NCBI RefSeq assembly: GCF_958450345.1
Contig: NC_088780.1
Coordinates: 121,720,226 to 121,784,225 of the forward strand
From: Calliphora vicina
Taxonomy: Eukaryota > Arthropoda > Insecta > Diptera > Calliphoridae
Direction: 5' to 3'
Length of the DNA: 64,000 nucleotides
Shown here: positions 1-11,295 of the stretch, piece by piece
Position numbering within the stretch: position 1 is the first letter of the stretch
How the letters are laid out: each line of letters opens with the position of its first letter
Made by a program: the position numbers and the translations under genes
Notes under the pieces: model-generated
Seen by the model: only the letters and a program-made list of their open reading frames with translations
Database searches by the model: none
Told to the model about the DNA's origin: nothing

Positions 1-590
1 ACTAATGATTTTACACATCATTATTTTAACACGTGCATGTCCTAATTGACCCTTTTTGATTATAATGAGCCTGTCTAATAGCTGGTCCAAAGAAGTCAAT
101 GCATTGGATTCACATAAATAATAGTGAAATAGTGTCAGTTGCCTTACTGACCTCAAATAGTCAGTTAAAAAGACATATCATAGACAGTCCAATAAACGAT
201 TGCTTGACAACAAACCATTTTTCGACAACTCTCCAATAGATTGGTAAAAGGTGGGTAAAATAAATACTTTCTAAAGTGCAGTACAAAATAAACGTTTAAA
301 GTGACTTCACAATAGGTTACTAAGAGACACTGAAGTATACTTAAGCAAAAATAAAAATAAACTTTATGAGAATTATATTAACACAATTTGTATAAAACCA
401 GTTTGTACGAATTACTCACAAAACGTTTAAAGTGACTACACTCCAGATTACTTAGAGACACTTAAGTGACAATTGTCTTCACGCTACATTACTTGGGATG
501 TATAAAGTAACCAATTGTCTTCTCTCTGCACTCCAAAGAGCACATAAGTGTCAAATGACCAAAATATATAAATTGGATACATTGAGTACT
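1..590 (+). repeat. Family-E repeat, copy 1 (5' part cut by window start)
   Basis: Matches 19163-19922 through shared blocks, for example 'acacgtgcatgtcct', 'atagctggtccaaag' and 'ctttctaaagt', and ends near 'gatacattgagtac', where copy 2 has 'gatacattgactac'. Shorter, more diverged copies lie at 43682-44074 and 44996-45341. No coding capacity is seen. It is probably a non-autonomous mobile element; the class is unknown. The true left end lies outside the window. Confidence 0.7.
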
Positions 591-813
591 AAATAAATTT
601 CACAAAAATTAAAAATAAGTTGACAAAGTCGGCACTCTATTACATTGGTAGGCAAATTGATGCTTTTAATTTGTATATGGCTAAAAAATAAAATATCTGC
701 AATAAAATCAAGCAACTAAATGAAATATCTGTATTTTTACGCTCTATTTGTTTACATTCGGGTTGTGTACGTGTAAATGGACGAAATCTCTATTATATTT
801 CAAATTCTGTAAA

Positions 814-1308
814 TACACGCAGAGAAAAAATATAGTTGGGCATGGTTACTGTAACCATTTCAATATTGTTACAAGTTTTTTAACTATATTATAGTCACAG
901 TAACCATTTACATGATTGTGGTAACCATAATATGGTTAATTTACGATTCACATGATTGTCTCAACCATATATATGGTTACAGTAAACATATACATATATG
1001 TTTGTGACAACCATTTATATGATGAAGGACTTATCATATTATGGTGCTCTCGGCTTAAGGCTTATCATAATCTGAGAACAACATATGATGATAAAATTTT
1101 TCATCATAAATATGGTTGCCACAAACATATATTTGTTTACTGTAATCATATATATGGTTGAGACAATCATGTGAATCGTAAATTAACCATATTATGGTTA
1201 CCACAATCATGTAAATGGTTACTGTGACTATAATAAAGTTAAAAATCTTGTAACACTATATAAATGGTTACAGTAACCATGCCCAATTATATTTTTTCTC
1301 TGCGTGTA
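814..1308. mobile_element. Foldback/MITE-like hairpin element, 495 bp
   Basis: The two halves are inverted repeats of each other for more than 200 bp per arm. The left end reads TACACGCAGAGAAAA and the right end is its reverse complement TTTTCTCTGCGTGTA. Many blocks recur inverted, such as 'tggttactgtaaccat' and 'ttaccacaatcatgtaaatg'. If the outer TA is the target duplication, the terminal repeat starts CACGCAGAGAAAA, which would fit a Tc1/mariner-type MITE. A lone terminus of the same type is at 63184-63200. The short open frame at 952-1161 is only a reading of the palindrome. Confidence 0.75.
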
Positions 1309-1319
1309 GTTTCAAAGTT

Positions 1320-2185
1320 TTATATGTTTTACAATTTATTTTGAAATCGCTTCCCACTTTGATAATTACAATCATCCTGCTTAAACTAAACTCTTTTAAA
1401 ATCCTGCATTCAGTTCATCACACAGTATTTGCTACCAAATGTCAAGAATATTTATTTATTTAATGTTTCCAGATTTCTTGACTGCTTCACTGTGAACTGT
1501 ACAAGTTGTTTGTCTGTCTGTCGGTCTGTTTGTTTATTGTAAGGTGTCTATTTTTTTTATAATTTTTTACATTTTATAAAATATTTTATTTTCATTTCAG
1601 TTTGTTTGTAATTCTTTATGTTTTCAAAGTATTTCACTTAAATATACATATGTATGTATTTCATTTGACCATTTCGCTAGATGCCTTGAGTTGACTGGTT
1701 ACATTTGTTATTCTCTCTAATGGTCGGAGGGGCTTTCTTCTATATGTCTAATTTGGCCTCTTTTAATTTTGTCATTTTTAATAATTTCGTTTTTCTTTTT
1801 GTTGTTGTTGTTAGTACTGCTCTACTATATGCTTGACACTTTATAGTATTTAATTAAAAAGTAAATGTCTTTTTTGTTGTTTTTAATAATTCTTTACTTT
1901 TTGCACTCGTCGTCGTTGTTCACTTTACATTTTACAAGAAAACGGCAAAGAAAAAACGACTCAATGAAATTCCGAAATTCTGTGCATTCTATTAAATTAA
2001 GTAAGAAAAACATTAATAATCACATACTTTTTTCTCTTGGTGATTCTTACATTTTATATTACTTTGAATATTTATTATGTCCATTTAGTAGAATTAGGGA
2101 GCAGTAGTTGCATATTGGCATTAATTTTTTTACTAACCTGCACGAAATGTTTCTAAATTGTTTCAATCAATTTAGTCCGCTGACA
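1320..2185. other. AT-rich non-coding stretch, no gene seen
   Basis: Contains a short GTCTGTCTGTCGG run near 1512, T-rich tracts and a (GTT)n stretch near 1800. The 80-codon frame at 1865-2107 is low in complexity, with no recognisable domain, and is judged accidental. Confidence 0.5.
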
Positions 2186-2193
2186 CGAGAAAA

Positions 2194-2326
2194 GAGGACA
2201 AAAGGTACTTTTTCGAATTTTTTTACAAATTGATTTTTTGATATTTTTATAACATTTGGATTGAAATCTCCTAGAAAAAATCAATTTCCCAAAATTTTTA
2301 AATTTGAAAAAAAGTACCCTTTATTC
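2194..2326. repeat. Hairpin repeat, family G copy 1
   Basis: An imperfect inverted repeat with outer arms 'gaggacaaaaggtac' and 'aaaaagtaccctttattc'. The same structure and core ('tagaaaaaatcaatttc') recurs at 53947-54072, where the arms are longer and cleaner. Two dispersed copies of one hairpin suggest a small non-autonomous element. Confidence 0.6.
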
Positions 2327-2427
2327 TAAATTTAGGGGTCAAGCTTACAAATGTACTTACAATCAGTTGAGAAATAAGTAGTAAATTCACAACAAGAATA
2401 TGTAGCTAAAAAAAACACAAAGAATAT

Positions 2428-2512
2428 TGCCTTGTGTGGGAATCGAACAGTCACATTATTTGCTTGTGTTTGATAGTCAAGCTGCTAACTCACTGCTCCA
2501 TGTACGAGTTAT
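2428..2512 (-). repeat. tRNA-like segment (possible tRNA-derived SINE head)
   Basis: On the minus strand it reads like a decayed tRNA. An A-box-like GCAGTGAGTTAGCAGC is followed by an anticodon-arm-like stretch (CTTG, then an unpaired loop, then CAAG) and a B-box-like TGTTCGATTCC. The T stem does not pair cleanly, so a functional tRNA is unlikely. A second tRNA-like segment in the same orientation is 70 bp away. Best read as a tRNA-derived retroposon piece or tRNA pseudogene. Confidence 0.4.
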
Positions 2513-2581
2513 TTTATTGGAAGTTAAAAATTGTTTTAACATCAACATATAAATGAATATGATATGAACAAAAAAATTAAT

Positions 2582-2648
2582 GGCTTTGACAGGTGGCGAA
2601 CCACTAACCTCCCGTTTTCCAGTCAAACACACTAGATAGCTGTGCTAA
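2582..2648 (-). repeat. Second tRNA-like segment
   Basis: On the minus strand it begins TTAGCACAGCTATCTAGTG (A-box-like) and has GTTAGTGGTTCGCCACC (B-box-like, with a short self-complementary T arm) about 40 nt later. Together with 2428-2512 it forms two tRNA-like units in the same orientation. Clean acceptor stems are not visible. Confidence 0.35.
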
Positions 2649-2816
2649 ATGCAAAAGTTCATTACCAGCCTGCATAAAAATAAGTACTTATTCTAGTAAA
2701 TAAAATAATGTGCTGGGTAACCACCAATCCTTACAAAAGAATGCATGAAATAACTAGTTGTCATTACAAAAATTCACAAAATTTTTGCTGGGTTTTTTTA
2801 AAAATCTGCTCTTATG

Positions 2817-3014
2817 TCCAGCTACTATTTGATTCGATCGATGCAGAGCGCTCTCTTTCTCTCTGGGATACGCTCCAATATGGAACAGAGTATTCAATTT
2901 TGTCTTGATTCGTTCTAGGCTTCAAAATATGAGCAGTTCATTTGGCTCTGAATCCATATGTTGCCAGAATGATGGGAAAAGGTCATAGCTAAAAATGGCC
3001 AATACCTTGAATAA
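2817..3014 (+). pseudogene. mariner transposase, C-terminal remnant
   Basis: One uninterrupted 66-codon frame from 2817 to the TAA at 3012-3014 matches the end of mariner transposases. It opens SSYYLIRSMQ, where the family has a D-Y-H-L-F-R-S-M-Q motif after the third catalytic Asp. It then has LSGIR and ends LPE-WEKVIAKNGQYLE, corresponding to the family's LPERW-K-A-DG-YFE terminus. Three in-frame stops (codons 34, 45 and 52) show it is dead. The upstream catalytic part is not found, so the copy is 5' truncated. A related but more broken copy lies at 16696-16870 on the other strand. The family assignment is from recalled motifs. Confidence 0.75.
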
Positions 3015-5695
3015 ATTTCTATTAATAAGCCAGCATTTTTAATTCATACACCCACAACATCATCTATTTAACTCACCAGTTTGCAGGAATAGAATAAAGG
3101 ACTTTTTATTAACAAAGTTTTATTTAATCTTATTTCTGATTTTACTGTGATTGAGTTAGATGAAGTTTACGAGCACTTTCAACGTTGTATTCTTTGGCAT
3201 TATCGATCTTATATAAATTTATCAATAATTTGCCTTCTTTAGTACTACTAAGCGAAACGGTTTTAAGACTCTGTTCAATATACACAAAAATACACATGAA
3301 ATCTTACCACCACCCTATTGTCCACCAAAGTACACCATCAGTTCAGTCATCCTTTGACAATCAAAGAAGAAGAAGAAAAAAAAACACCGATTTGGTATTG
3401 TTGCTGCTTTTTGTTGTATCCTCCACAGAGTGTTGCATACAAAAACTGTAAATATCAAACAGAAAGTGCCCTCACATTTTTGTACTCATACAATTTATAA
3501 ATTCATTTAGTACTTGTCTGTTAAAATAAATGTTGCTCGTTTCATAATTTTTTTTTTTCTGTAAAATTCTGAATCGTTTTTTGTTGCAGTTCTGATTGTA
3601 CACAGAGTCATAGTCAGTCAGTATTTTATTTTTCATTTGTAAGAATTTTTTTTTAACCTCCTCCATATTTTGTACTCATTCTGTCAAATTATTTTATTGT
3701 CAAATTGTAGCTATTGTACACTGTATTGTAGCTACATACATAAAATATAAATAAAGTATATTTATTTATATTTTATGTATGTTTTTTTTGTTTTTCCATT
3801 TAAAAGTTTTATTTTATTCTCATCTGTACATACATATGTATGTACGTGTAAATATACAAAATTATTACATGAATTTTCATATACATATTCATATGAATAA
3901 ATGGATGAATAAATATTTCAGTTTCATGTCGATTTATTTTTTTCTCTGTAACCAATAACAATGATAATTTTTCATATTCATAGTGCATCCTTTTGTTCTT
4001 TCATCATCATCTTATTTGCATAATTATAAAGGCTCCTGCTTGTTTTGTAGCAGTGTGTTGAAAAGCTGAGGGCAGTTGAGCTCTGCTGAGCAGTTCAGCC
4101 CTTAATTATTACAATTGAGTAGATATTTTTTGATTTGCTATTGAAGGTGTAATTCTTTTTTGTTGCAAATTTTATTACTGGGCAAGAGTTTTTATTGATT
4201 TACTTGTGATGGTTATGATAAAAAAAGTTTAAGTATTTTCAGTAAGTTTCGATATTTAAATGAAAGTTTATTAAAGTCTAAGATTTAAAACTAAATGACT
4301 GATTTAAAAAGTTACAATTTATTACTCAACATTAAATTTTCATTTATATTTCATATAGTGTTACTTAGCAAATTCATGTAATAAAATAGGCATTCTAACT
4401 TAATCTATATTGCAATTCTTTGTATTTAATTTTATTTCAGTTTCTGCTCAATTTACATTTACAAAAATAAATATTGTTAGGCCTCCTACTAATTGGTATC
4501 GTTAGCACTTGGTCAAGCATAAACAATTGCCTAAAGATACAAAACATTTTAAAAACTATTTACAAATATGAAAATTTGTTGATTTAGTTTTTCTCTAAAA
4601 AAAAAACTTCAACATATGTCTTGCATTAAATGATTGTGTTCAAAAAATTTGTGTAAATTTGTTTAAATGTGTTAGAAGTTTAGCAGAATTTCAATTAAAG
4701 TAATTACGTTTGGAAAATGTTGAGTTTTTAATTGTTATTAATTACTTAGTTTCAACAAAATTATGAACAAAAAAGTTTGGTTTTTCAAAGGCGTTTAGAT
4801 TTTTTTTAGACAAATTTGTGTGCTTTAATCTTGTAATTGGCTTAAAGACAGTGTCAATTCAAATTTAAAATAAAATAATGAAATTGGCTGAAGTGTGTAC
4901 AATTTTTAAAAAGCTGCAGTATTCCATGCGTTATTACCCCAGTACTGTCTGATTTACATAGTTACGCCATGTACGCGCTAATCCAATTGGATGGATATTT
5001 AAAACGTTTGTCTCTGTACTCCGCCTCTTTAAAAAAAAACCTTCATAGGATCTTCGGGTGAAATTTGACACATTTTGAAATTAAAATTGAATTTTTTCTA
5101 AACGTGAGTGGTTGATATTTTTGATATTTTGTTGTTTTTTTGTAAACTTATCATAAATGTATTAATTGCCTAACAGTGGTAATTTTTTGTGTTTTTTATA
5201 TAAGAATATAAGAGAAAGTGATCAGTACTTTTAATGAAATGGGCCAGGAAGCGTGAAGTAAAAGCTTGTGAGAATTCCTGACCTAGAATACATAAAGTCA
5301 TTTCAATATTATAACATCTTAACAGCTCCCATACTCTGGGTATACTGCAGAACATGCCCGCAGTTCAGTATCTCTTAATTTATTGTATTTAAATGAAGTT
5401 ATTGTTTATAGCTGCTTTAAATCTATTTCACGAACAAAATATTTTTGCATCAAAAAAATTTCAATTGAATTCCCTATTAAAAAGAAAAGTTATTTATGTG
5501 TTTCTTTTCCTGAAAAAATATTGATTGGTAATTTTTTTGGTATTGGGACTGCATAGTTGTTTTTATTTTGTGTTTTTACAATATTTATAGCATAAATAAT
5601 AAATTCTGTACAACTTTTAATTTTTAGCCAACTTTGATTTTTATTATAAATTTCAACAAAATTGCCAAAGTTTTGTATTTAATCTTGCTCGTATT
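3015..5695. other. AT-rich non-coding stretch, no gene seen
   Basis: Holds a near-perfect palindrome at 3734-3782 (arms ACATACATAAAATATAAATA and its complement), poly-T runs, and scattered short frames at 3185-3666 and 5170-5355 with no domain. The acceptor-like 'ttttatttcag' at 4431-4441 has no convincing exon after it. Confidence 0.5.
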
Positions 5696-5699
5696 CATG

Positions 5700-6320
5700 T
5701 AAAACAAGCAAGAAGCTGTAGTCGATAAATCCCAACCAAATAATACCCTACACCGATTATATGAACCAATTATGAACCGATCACAAATAAATATAAGTAG
5801 CATGATTTCTCATCTTGATATTAATACTTGTAAAATGACTATGACTATTATTTTATTTATTTATATTTTATTAACAATATAATTACAAATTATATGCTAA
5901 TATTAAATGAGCAATGGCATCGTAGGCCTTCAGCTCAACACATATGTAACTTAAATTTAATGACTAATTTTGGACCGATCGTCATGAAATAAGGTGACAT
6001 GACTTTTGTATGTAAACATTTTTGCTAGTTAAAATGATTTTCGGTAGTGGGCCTTATATGGGAGCTAAGACTTAAGAATAAGATCCCAATAATATGAAGA
6101 AATTGTCATAAAATTAGGTGACATGATTGCTGTTTATATGAAACTCACTTGAAGCTAAATAAATTAAACACTTATGACTGATAAAGCAGCATTTGCACGG
6201 GAGCAATTTGAAATAATGGACCGATTTAAACCAATTTAAACATACTTCGTTCTTGGACCGAGCAAAATATATGTAAGTACCAAAGTTTGTCGAACTATCT
6301 TCAAATTTCCATTAACAAAA
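5700..6320 (-). mobile_element. mini-me-like (Helentron-type) element, inverted diverged copy
   Basis: Read on the minus strand, it ends in the family's tail: 'ggtgtagggtatta', a degraded hairpin, then 'cttgcttgtttt'. Upstream are the typical blocks 'agctcccatataaggcccac', 'ccgaaaatca' and 'gacgatcggtcc'. The GTCC core and 5' end are missing. This is the opposite orientation to the well preserved copies at 8125, 20299, 32738, 38734 and 45698. Confidence 0.65.
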
Positions 6321-6381
6321 ATGTTGGTTGAATGAATTTTATTATGAATTAATTATGAATTTCTTAAACAACTACTTATAC

Positions 6382-7276
6382 ATCAGATTAGGTACCGTGA
6401 AATAGCTCCCAAATGAATAACGCCCAATGAAATAACTCCTTATGAAATAATACCCATCAAAAATGAAATAATTCCCAAACTTAAAAAACGAAATAACTAC
6501 CAAAGGGTAAAATGAAATTACTCCCAATAATTGGCGGTTTCATAATTTTAAAATATTACTCTCAAAAAAGCGAAATAACTCCCAATAGAAATGAAATAAT
6601 TCCCAATCCGAAGCAATTTATTTATGTAATCTAAAAAAAGGAACTTCGCTTACCAAACATTTTTTGCATTGCGGGCCTATGGCGTAGCGCTAAGTTTTAC
6701 TCCTCTGGGATGTGTCAAAAACTCGCTTCACTCAGAAAATTTGATTCGCATTGCCGGCCTTCAGCCGGGCGCTAAGGTTTTCTCCTCTGGGGTGTATCAA
6801 AAACTGGCTTCGCTCAGAAAATTTTTTTGAATTTCTTTCATTGCAGACAGGTTTTATAAATTTCAGAAAGCCGGTTTTCATTTCGCACCAGATTAAGAAA
6901 TCGTTGCAACCTAACAAATGCCGACGATGTAAAAAGGATCTTATCTGAGCGAAGCCGGTTTTTGATACACCCCAGAGGAGAAAACCTTTTCGCCCGACCG
7001 AAGGCCGGGAATGCAAAAACTCTTCTGAGTGAAGACAGTTTTTGATATTTATGGGTTCTGCTTTTGCAAAGTAGAACCCAACAAAAATGAAATAACTCCC
7101 AATACAGTGAAATAACTCCTAATTCCCACAATAACATGAAATAAAACCCAACAAAAATTGCATTGGGTGTTGTTTCATTGGGAGTTATTGCATTATGCAA
7201 AATTTGTTGGGTGTTATTTCATTTTTTCGTGGGGAGTTATTTCATTTGGGAGTTATTTCACGGTACCATCAGATTA
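6382..7276. mobile_element. Foldback (FB/MULE-like) element with 9-bp target duplication
   Basis: The element occupies 6391-7267 and is flanked by a perfect direct repeat ATCAGATTA at 6382-6390 and 7268-7276. Its ends are inverted: GGTACCGTGAAATA on the left, TATTTCACGGTACC on the right. Each arm is built from many short repeats of the type GAAATAACTCCCAA. The centre (about 6660-7050) carries a GC-richer inverted pair of about 75-bp units with 'cctctggggtgtatcaaaaa' and its complement. No transposase frame is present. Long terminal repeats made of subrepeats plus a 9-bp duplication are the known signature of Drosophila FB elements. MULE-type elements also make 9-bp duplications, so the superfamily is inferred. 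Confidence 0.8.
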
Positions 7277-7286
7277 TATGCCAGCA

Positions 7287-9172
7287 CAGGTAAACAGCAA
7301 AAAAATGCTTCACTAACCACTATATAGATTTGATGCTAATTTTATTCTATGGATAGATTTTTTTATAAATTTTTTTTTTCTAAAATTGAGAATTTTTTTA
7401 GATGTTTCTCCACATAATTTATGATAACTCAAAATTATTTTACGTGAAAATAGCAAATTTTTGTGTTTTAAAAAACTCATGAAAAATCGAAAACGGCAGA
7501 AATTGTTCAGGTTTATTACTTTGTCGCAAAGCCGCATAGAAAAGCAACCAAATGAGATATAGATCATAAAAATCGATTAATTCTTTTTGAATTTATTCAC
7601 AATTAAGTGAATTCGCTCATTTTCAAAAAATTTAACTTTTTTGTTAGATATACATTAAATTGAGTTTTCAAAATTCGATTGATTGAATTTTGAAAACATT
7701 TTCCTCTTGCTATGTTCAAATTTTCATATATATATATATTGCGTTTTAATAGGCTCAGCAGTTTCGGAGTTATATAACAAATTGAAGCAAAAAATATATT
7801 TTTTATGTGAAAATATAATTTTAAAAAAAAAAAATCAGAAAAATCGAAAACGACAGAAATTGTTTAGATTTGTTACTTTATCGCAAAGCCACAAATAATA
7901 GGAACAAAATGAGATATCGATCGTAAAAATCAATTTTCTGAAAATAAGGGAATTCACTTAATTGTGAATAAATTCGAAAATAATCCATCGATTTTTTTGA
8001 TCGATATCTCATTGATATGTGGCTTTGCGATAAAGCAATAAATCTAAATATTTTCTGCCGTTTTCGATTTTTCATGTTTTTTTTAAAACAAAAAAATTTG
8101 ATATTTTCACATAAAAAATATATTTATACCCTACACCACCATAGTAGGGAAGGTATTATGCGTTTGTGAAGATATTTGTAACGCCCAAAAACATTAGTCT
8201 AACACCCACCTTAAAGTATACCGATCGACATAGAATCACTTTCTGAGTTGATTAAACTATGTCCGTCCGTCCGTCCGTCTGGTTGGCTGGCTGTCCATGT
8301 AAACCTTGTGCGCAGAGTACTGGTCGCAATTTTGAAGATATTTCGATAAAATTTGGTACATATTATTTTTTCGGCCCAAAGACCAAGCCTATTGAAAATG
8401 GCTGAAATCCGTCCATTATTTCACATAGCCCCCATACAAATGTCCTTCCGAAATTGGACTTTATGGGTCATAAATGTTTAATTTATAAATGTATCTCCAC
8501 AAATTACGCTCCAAATAAGTTTTATATTTACAAAATTCATGTCACCAAATTTTGTTACGATCGGTCCATAATTAGTCATAGCTCCCATGTAGACCCGATT
8601 CCGAAAATCACTTTAACGTGCATAAATCGCTTAAAAATTTTGGTACACTCACAAAATTCAACATAGTAAACTTTGATAGAGACGTAAATAACACGACCTA
8701 ATTTCATGGTGATCGGTCCATAATTGGTCATAGTCTCCATATAAGGCCCACTTCCGAAAATCACTCAAAAATATAAATTATTGAAATTTTAAAAGAAAAA
8801 TATTTTTCTCTTTTACTTAGTGTAGGGTATTATATGGTCGGGCTTGTCCGACCATACTTTCTTACTTGTTTTTGCTTCAATTTGTTATTATAACTCCGAA
8901 ACGACTGAGCCATTAAAACGAAATATATAAACAGATTAAAGGTTATGTAAATTTGAACTTATCTAAGTTTACTTCAATAATATCGGATTAACCTTTTTTG
9001 AGTTATCATAAATTATGTGGTGAAACAACAAAAAAAAACACAATTTTAGAAAAAAAAAACTTCTCCATAGAATTTAAAATTTGTACCATATTTGTACTAC
9101 TAGAACCACAATACATCAAAATTGTGTAGTGGTTTAAAAAGCCTCTAAAAATGTTTAAATTTTGTTGCCCTG
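7287..9172. mobile_element. Large inverted-repeat element (family M), split by a mini-me-like copy
   Basis: Outer arms are inverted: 'acataatttatgataactca' on the left and 'gagttatcataaattatgtg' on the right. Inner arms around a centre near 7950 also pair, for example 'agatatcgatcgtaaaaat', 'tcgcaaagccac' and 'cataaaaaatatattt'. The left arm carries the inner block twice (about 7437-7560 and 7800-7925). The ends look like CAGGTAAACAGC and GTTGCCCTG. If hAT-like, the flanking 8-mers TGCCAGCA and TGCAGTCA match only partly. The mini-me-like copy 8125-8873 is inserted in the right arm. No intact frame is present. Confidence 0.6.
8125..8873 (+). mobile_element. mini-me-like (Helentron-type) element, family A, nearly full copy
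   Basis: Begins TATACCCTACACCACC and ends 'gtagggtattatatggtcgg', a GC hairpin (GGTCGGGCTTGTCCGACC), then CTTTCTTACTTGTTTTT. The core is (GTCC)n with GGCTGGCTG near 8265-8295, followed by repeated blocks 'cggtccataattagtcatag' and 'cttccgaaaatcac'. CCCTACACC at the 5' end is inverted as GTGTAGGG before the 3' hairpin, which is the subterminal inverted repeat expected of Helentron-associated elements. It is non-coding. It interrupts family M. Confidence 0.75.
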
Positions 9173-9174
9173 TG

Positions 9175-10955
9175 CAGTCATTGCCAATCTACTTCTAGGT
9201 GATACAGTAGGTATGAAGTAGTCAAAGTAAGTTCTTATGTATTGTTATATTATATAATTGGCAATGACCACAAAATGCAATAGTGAGAAACTTTAAAAAT
9301 TTTGTATTTTATTTAATTTGAACGCTGTTTACGAGTTTTTAATAGTTATATAGAACCAATGAGCCTTGACAAGAATGCATAAGGCAATTCTTTAACTTCT
9401 CTCTCAAATACAAAGTAATAAAATCTTTCATATTTTAAGCTTAATCTAGTTAATTTCATATTTGAATATGTTTTTAAACATTTCCTATTAAATACTATAG
9501 CTATTACTATTTAACGATACGAACATAAAATTTAATTACGAAAATATTTAACGTATAACAGGAAAATTATCGTCAGCTGTTTGTGTTATATTGCCACCAA
9601 AATTCTAATGAGTCGCTAACCCAGCAAAAGATGATGGTGACCGGAATGAAATCCAAAAATACAGGCAATGTCAATAATATCATTAAAACTAGCTGACTGT
9701 AAAATGAATAGCAACAACACAAGTAATACTATATTCTGAAAACAACAAAGACCGCTTTTAAGTGGCTTTATATTACAGTGAAGTATTGCTTACCTTACTA
9801 CTTCTTTGTAATGTTTCCGTGAGCGATAGCTAATTTGTTGTTGGTAGTTTTATTTTTTGCTGGTCATATGTTTAAATCTAATATTTAACAACTAACAATT
9901 AGTTAATGGCCATAAACCATACTTCAAACATTTTAGTTATCAAATAAAAATTCATATCATACCATAAATATGGTCACACTATGCAGGAATATTAAATTGA
10001 AAATCTTTAACAAATAAAAATTCTGCACTTAAGTAAATAATTTTTCACAGTTCTACTTTAAAAGGGTTAAAAAGTACCTAACACAGATAACCATGGCAAC
10101 TTGACTTACAAAATACAATAATAAAAAGAAAGAAACATTAAAAATGTTTGCAAAAGAAAAATTAAGTACAATTTTACTTGTACATATATATATGTCTGGT
10201 GACTTAAAACACATTTATGTCAAGTGGCCGAAGTAAATTTCCTTTTAACACCTGACCATAAAATCGACCATAAAAAACCTTTAAAAGTTCCTTGTACAAC
10301 AATTCACAATTCTAGTTGTCGTACTCGTACTCGTAGCCTGAGTGGTGTGGAGCCTGGTAGTACCTTGTCAAAACAACAAGTATGTATGTGAGTGCAGTAT
10401 TAAAGACACAAAATGTATTGTTGCATGTAGTTATGTGCTCGTATGTGTTGCTTCAAGTACCTGTATTGACTAGAAACTGTTATTTTGTTAAGGATACAAA
10501 CAAACAATAACTAGGAAATCATATTTAGCAAGTGTTATGGTTGAAAACAAGGAACATCTTAAATACATAACGACCATTACCAATATTATTTACTTCTAAA
10601 CGAGCAACTTAAAAAGCATTCCCACTAACAGGCAAACGGACAGACTGACAGACACGAAGACATACATTGAAGTTTACCAAAGTTAAATAGAATTTAGCTT
10701 GACAAACGTTTTCGAAAAGGATATTTGAAAGCTAAAACCATGTTTAGTTAACAAAATAAATACAGAAAAGTAAATAAAAGTAAATACCTTAAGACATAAA
10801 TAGAAGCAAAATAAGAATTTATATAAATTCTTCAAAGTATCAACACTGTGGGTTTTAGAGGGTAAGAGAAGTTGTTTTATAGTTATGAGGACTCTTTAAG
10901 TATAAACTAAAAACTTCTAAATTTGTTTAAAAATTGATTGCACAGAAATTGTTTA
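9175..10955. other. AT-rich, probably unique non-coding DNA
   Basis: No frame above 60 codons, no repeat shared with other parts of the window, and no splice pair that stands out. Contains 'gtactcgtactcgtag' near 10321. Confidence 0.45.
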
Positions 10956-10958
10956 TTA

Positions 10959-11059
10959 ATGCCCGTAATTTCAACAAATAAATATATACGGTGTAAAATA
11001 CCAAGCGGAGAAATTTTATTTACCTAAAAGGTAACTTTCAAATCAATATTTCTGGGTAC
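10959..11059 (+). repeat. Family-F repeat, single arm
   Basis: Starts ATGCCCGTAATTTCAACAAA, passes 'cggtgtaaaatacc' and 'tacctaaaaggta', and ends 'tctgggtac'. These blocks form both arms of the hairpin at 13655-13887, so this looks like a half copy. Confidence 0.55.
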
Positions 11060-11163
11060 TCTTATTACTCAATACATCCAGCGAAAAAATTAAAACATCT
11101 ATGTAAGATTTGACACAATTTGGTGTCAGTAGTGTATCAACCCCGTATCTGTGCAAATCATAC

Positions 11164-11237
11164 ACGGACGGTGTCAATTTGACATCCATTCGTTGTCATT
11201 TTGTCACCATACCATTGTTGATCTGACACCGTCCGTT
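11164..11237. repeat. Small hairpin
   Basis: ACGGACGGTGTCA at 11164-11176 is perfectly inverted at 11225-11237. The surrounding 11105-11245 is rich in 'ttgacac/gtgtcaa' words. Origin unknown. Confidence 0.45.
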
Positions 11238-11295
11238 GTCCATTTATGATTTGGAATCGAGTAATGTCTTCACTTTCCAAATTTTTCTTAATATT

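Noticed and set aside
3185..3500. Overlapping plus-strand frames as a possible small gene
   Set aside because: Low-complexity residues (R/K run from GAAGAA repeats), two overlapping frames, no conserved feature.
4431..4441. Acceptor-like TTTTATTTCAG as an exon start
   Set aside because: No donor or open reading of reasonable length follows. Similar tracts (1600, 37121, 48074, 31076) also lack exons and are expected by chance in AT-rich DNA.
8260..8300. GTCCGTCC/GGCTGGCT runs as CRISPR-like or plain microsatellite loci
   Set aside because: They occupy the same position in every mini-me-like copy, so they are the conserved core of a mobile element.
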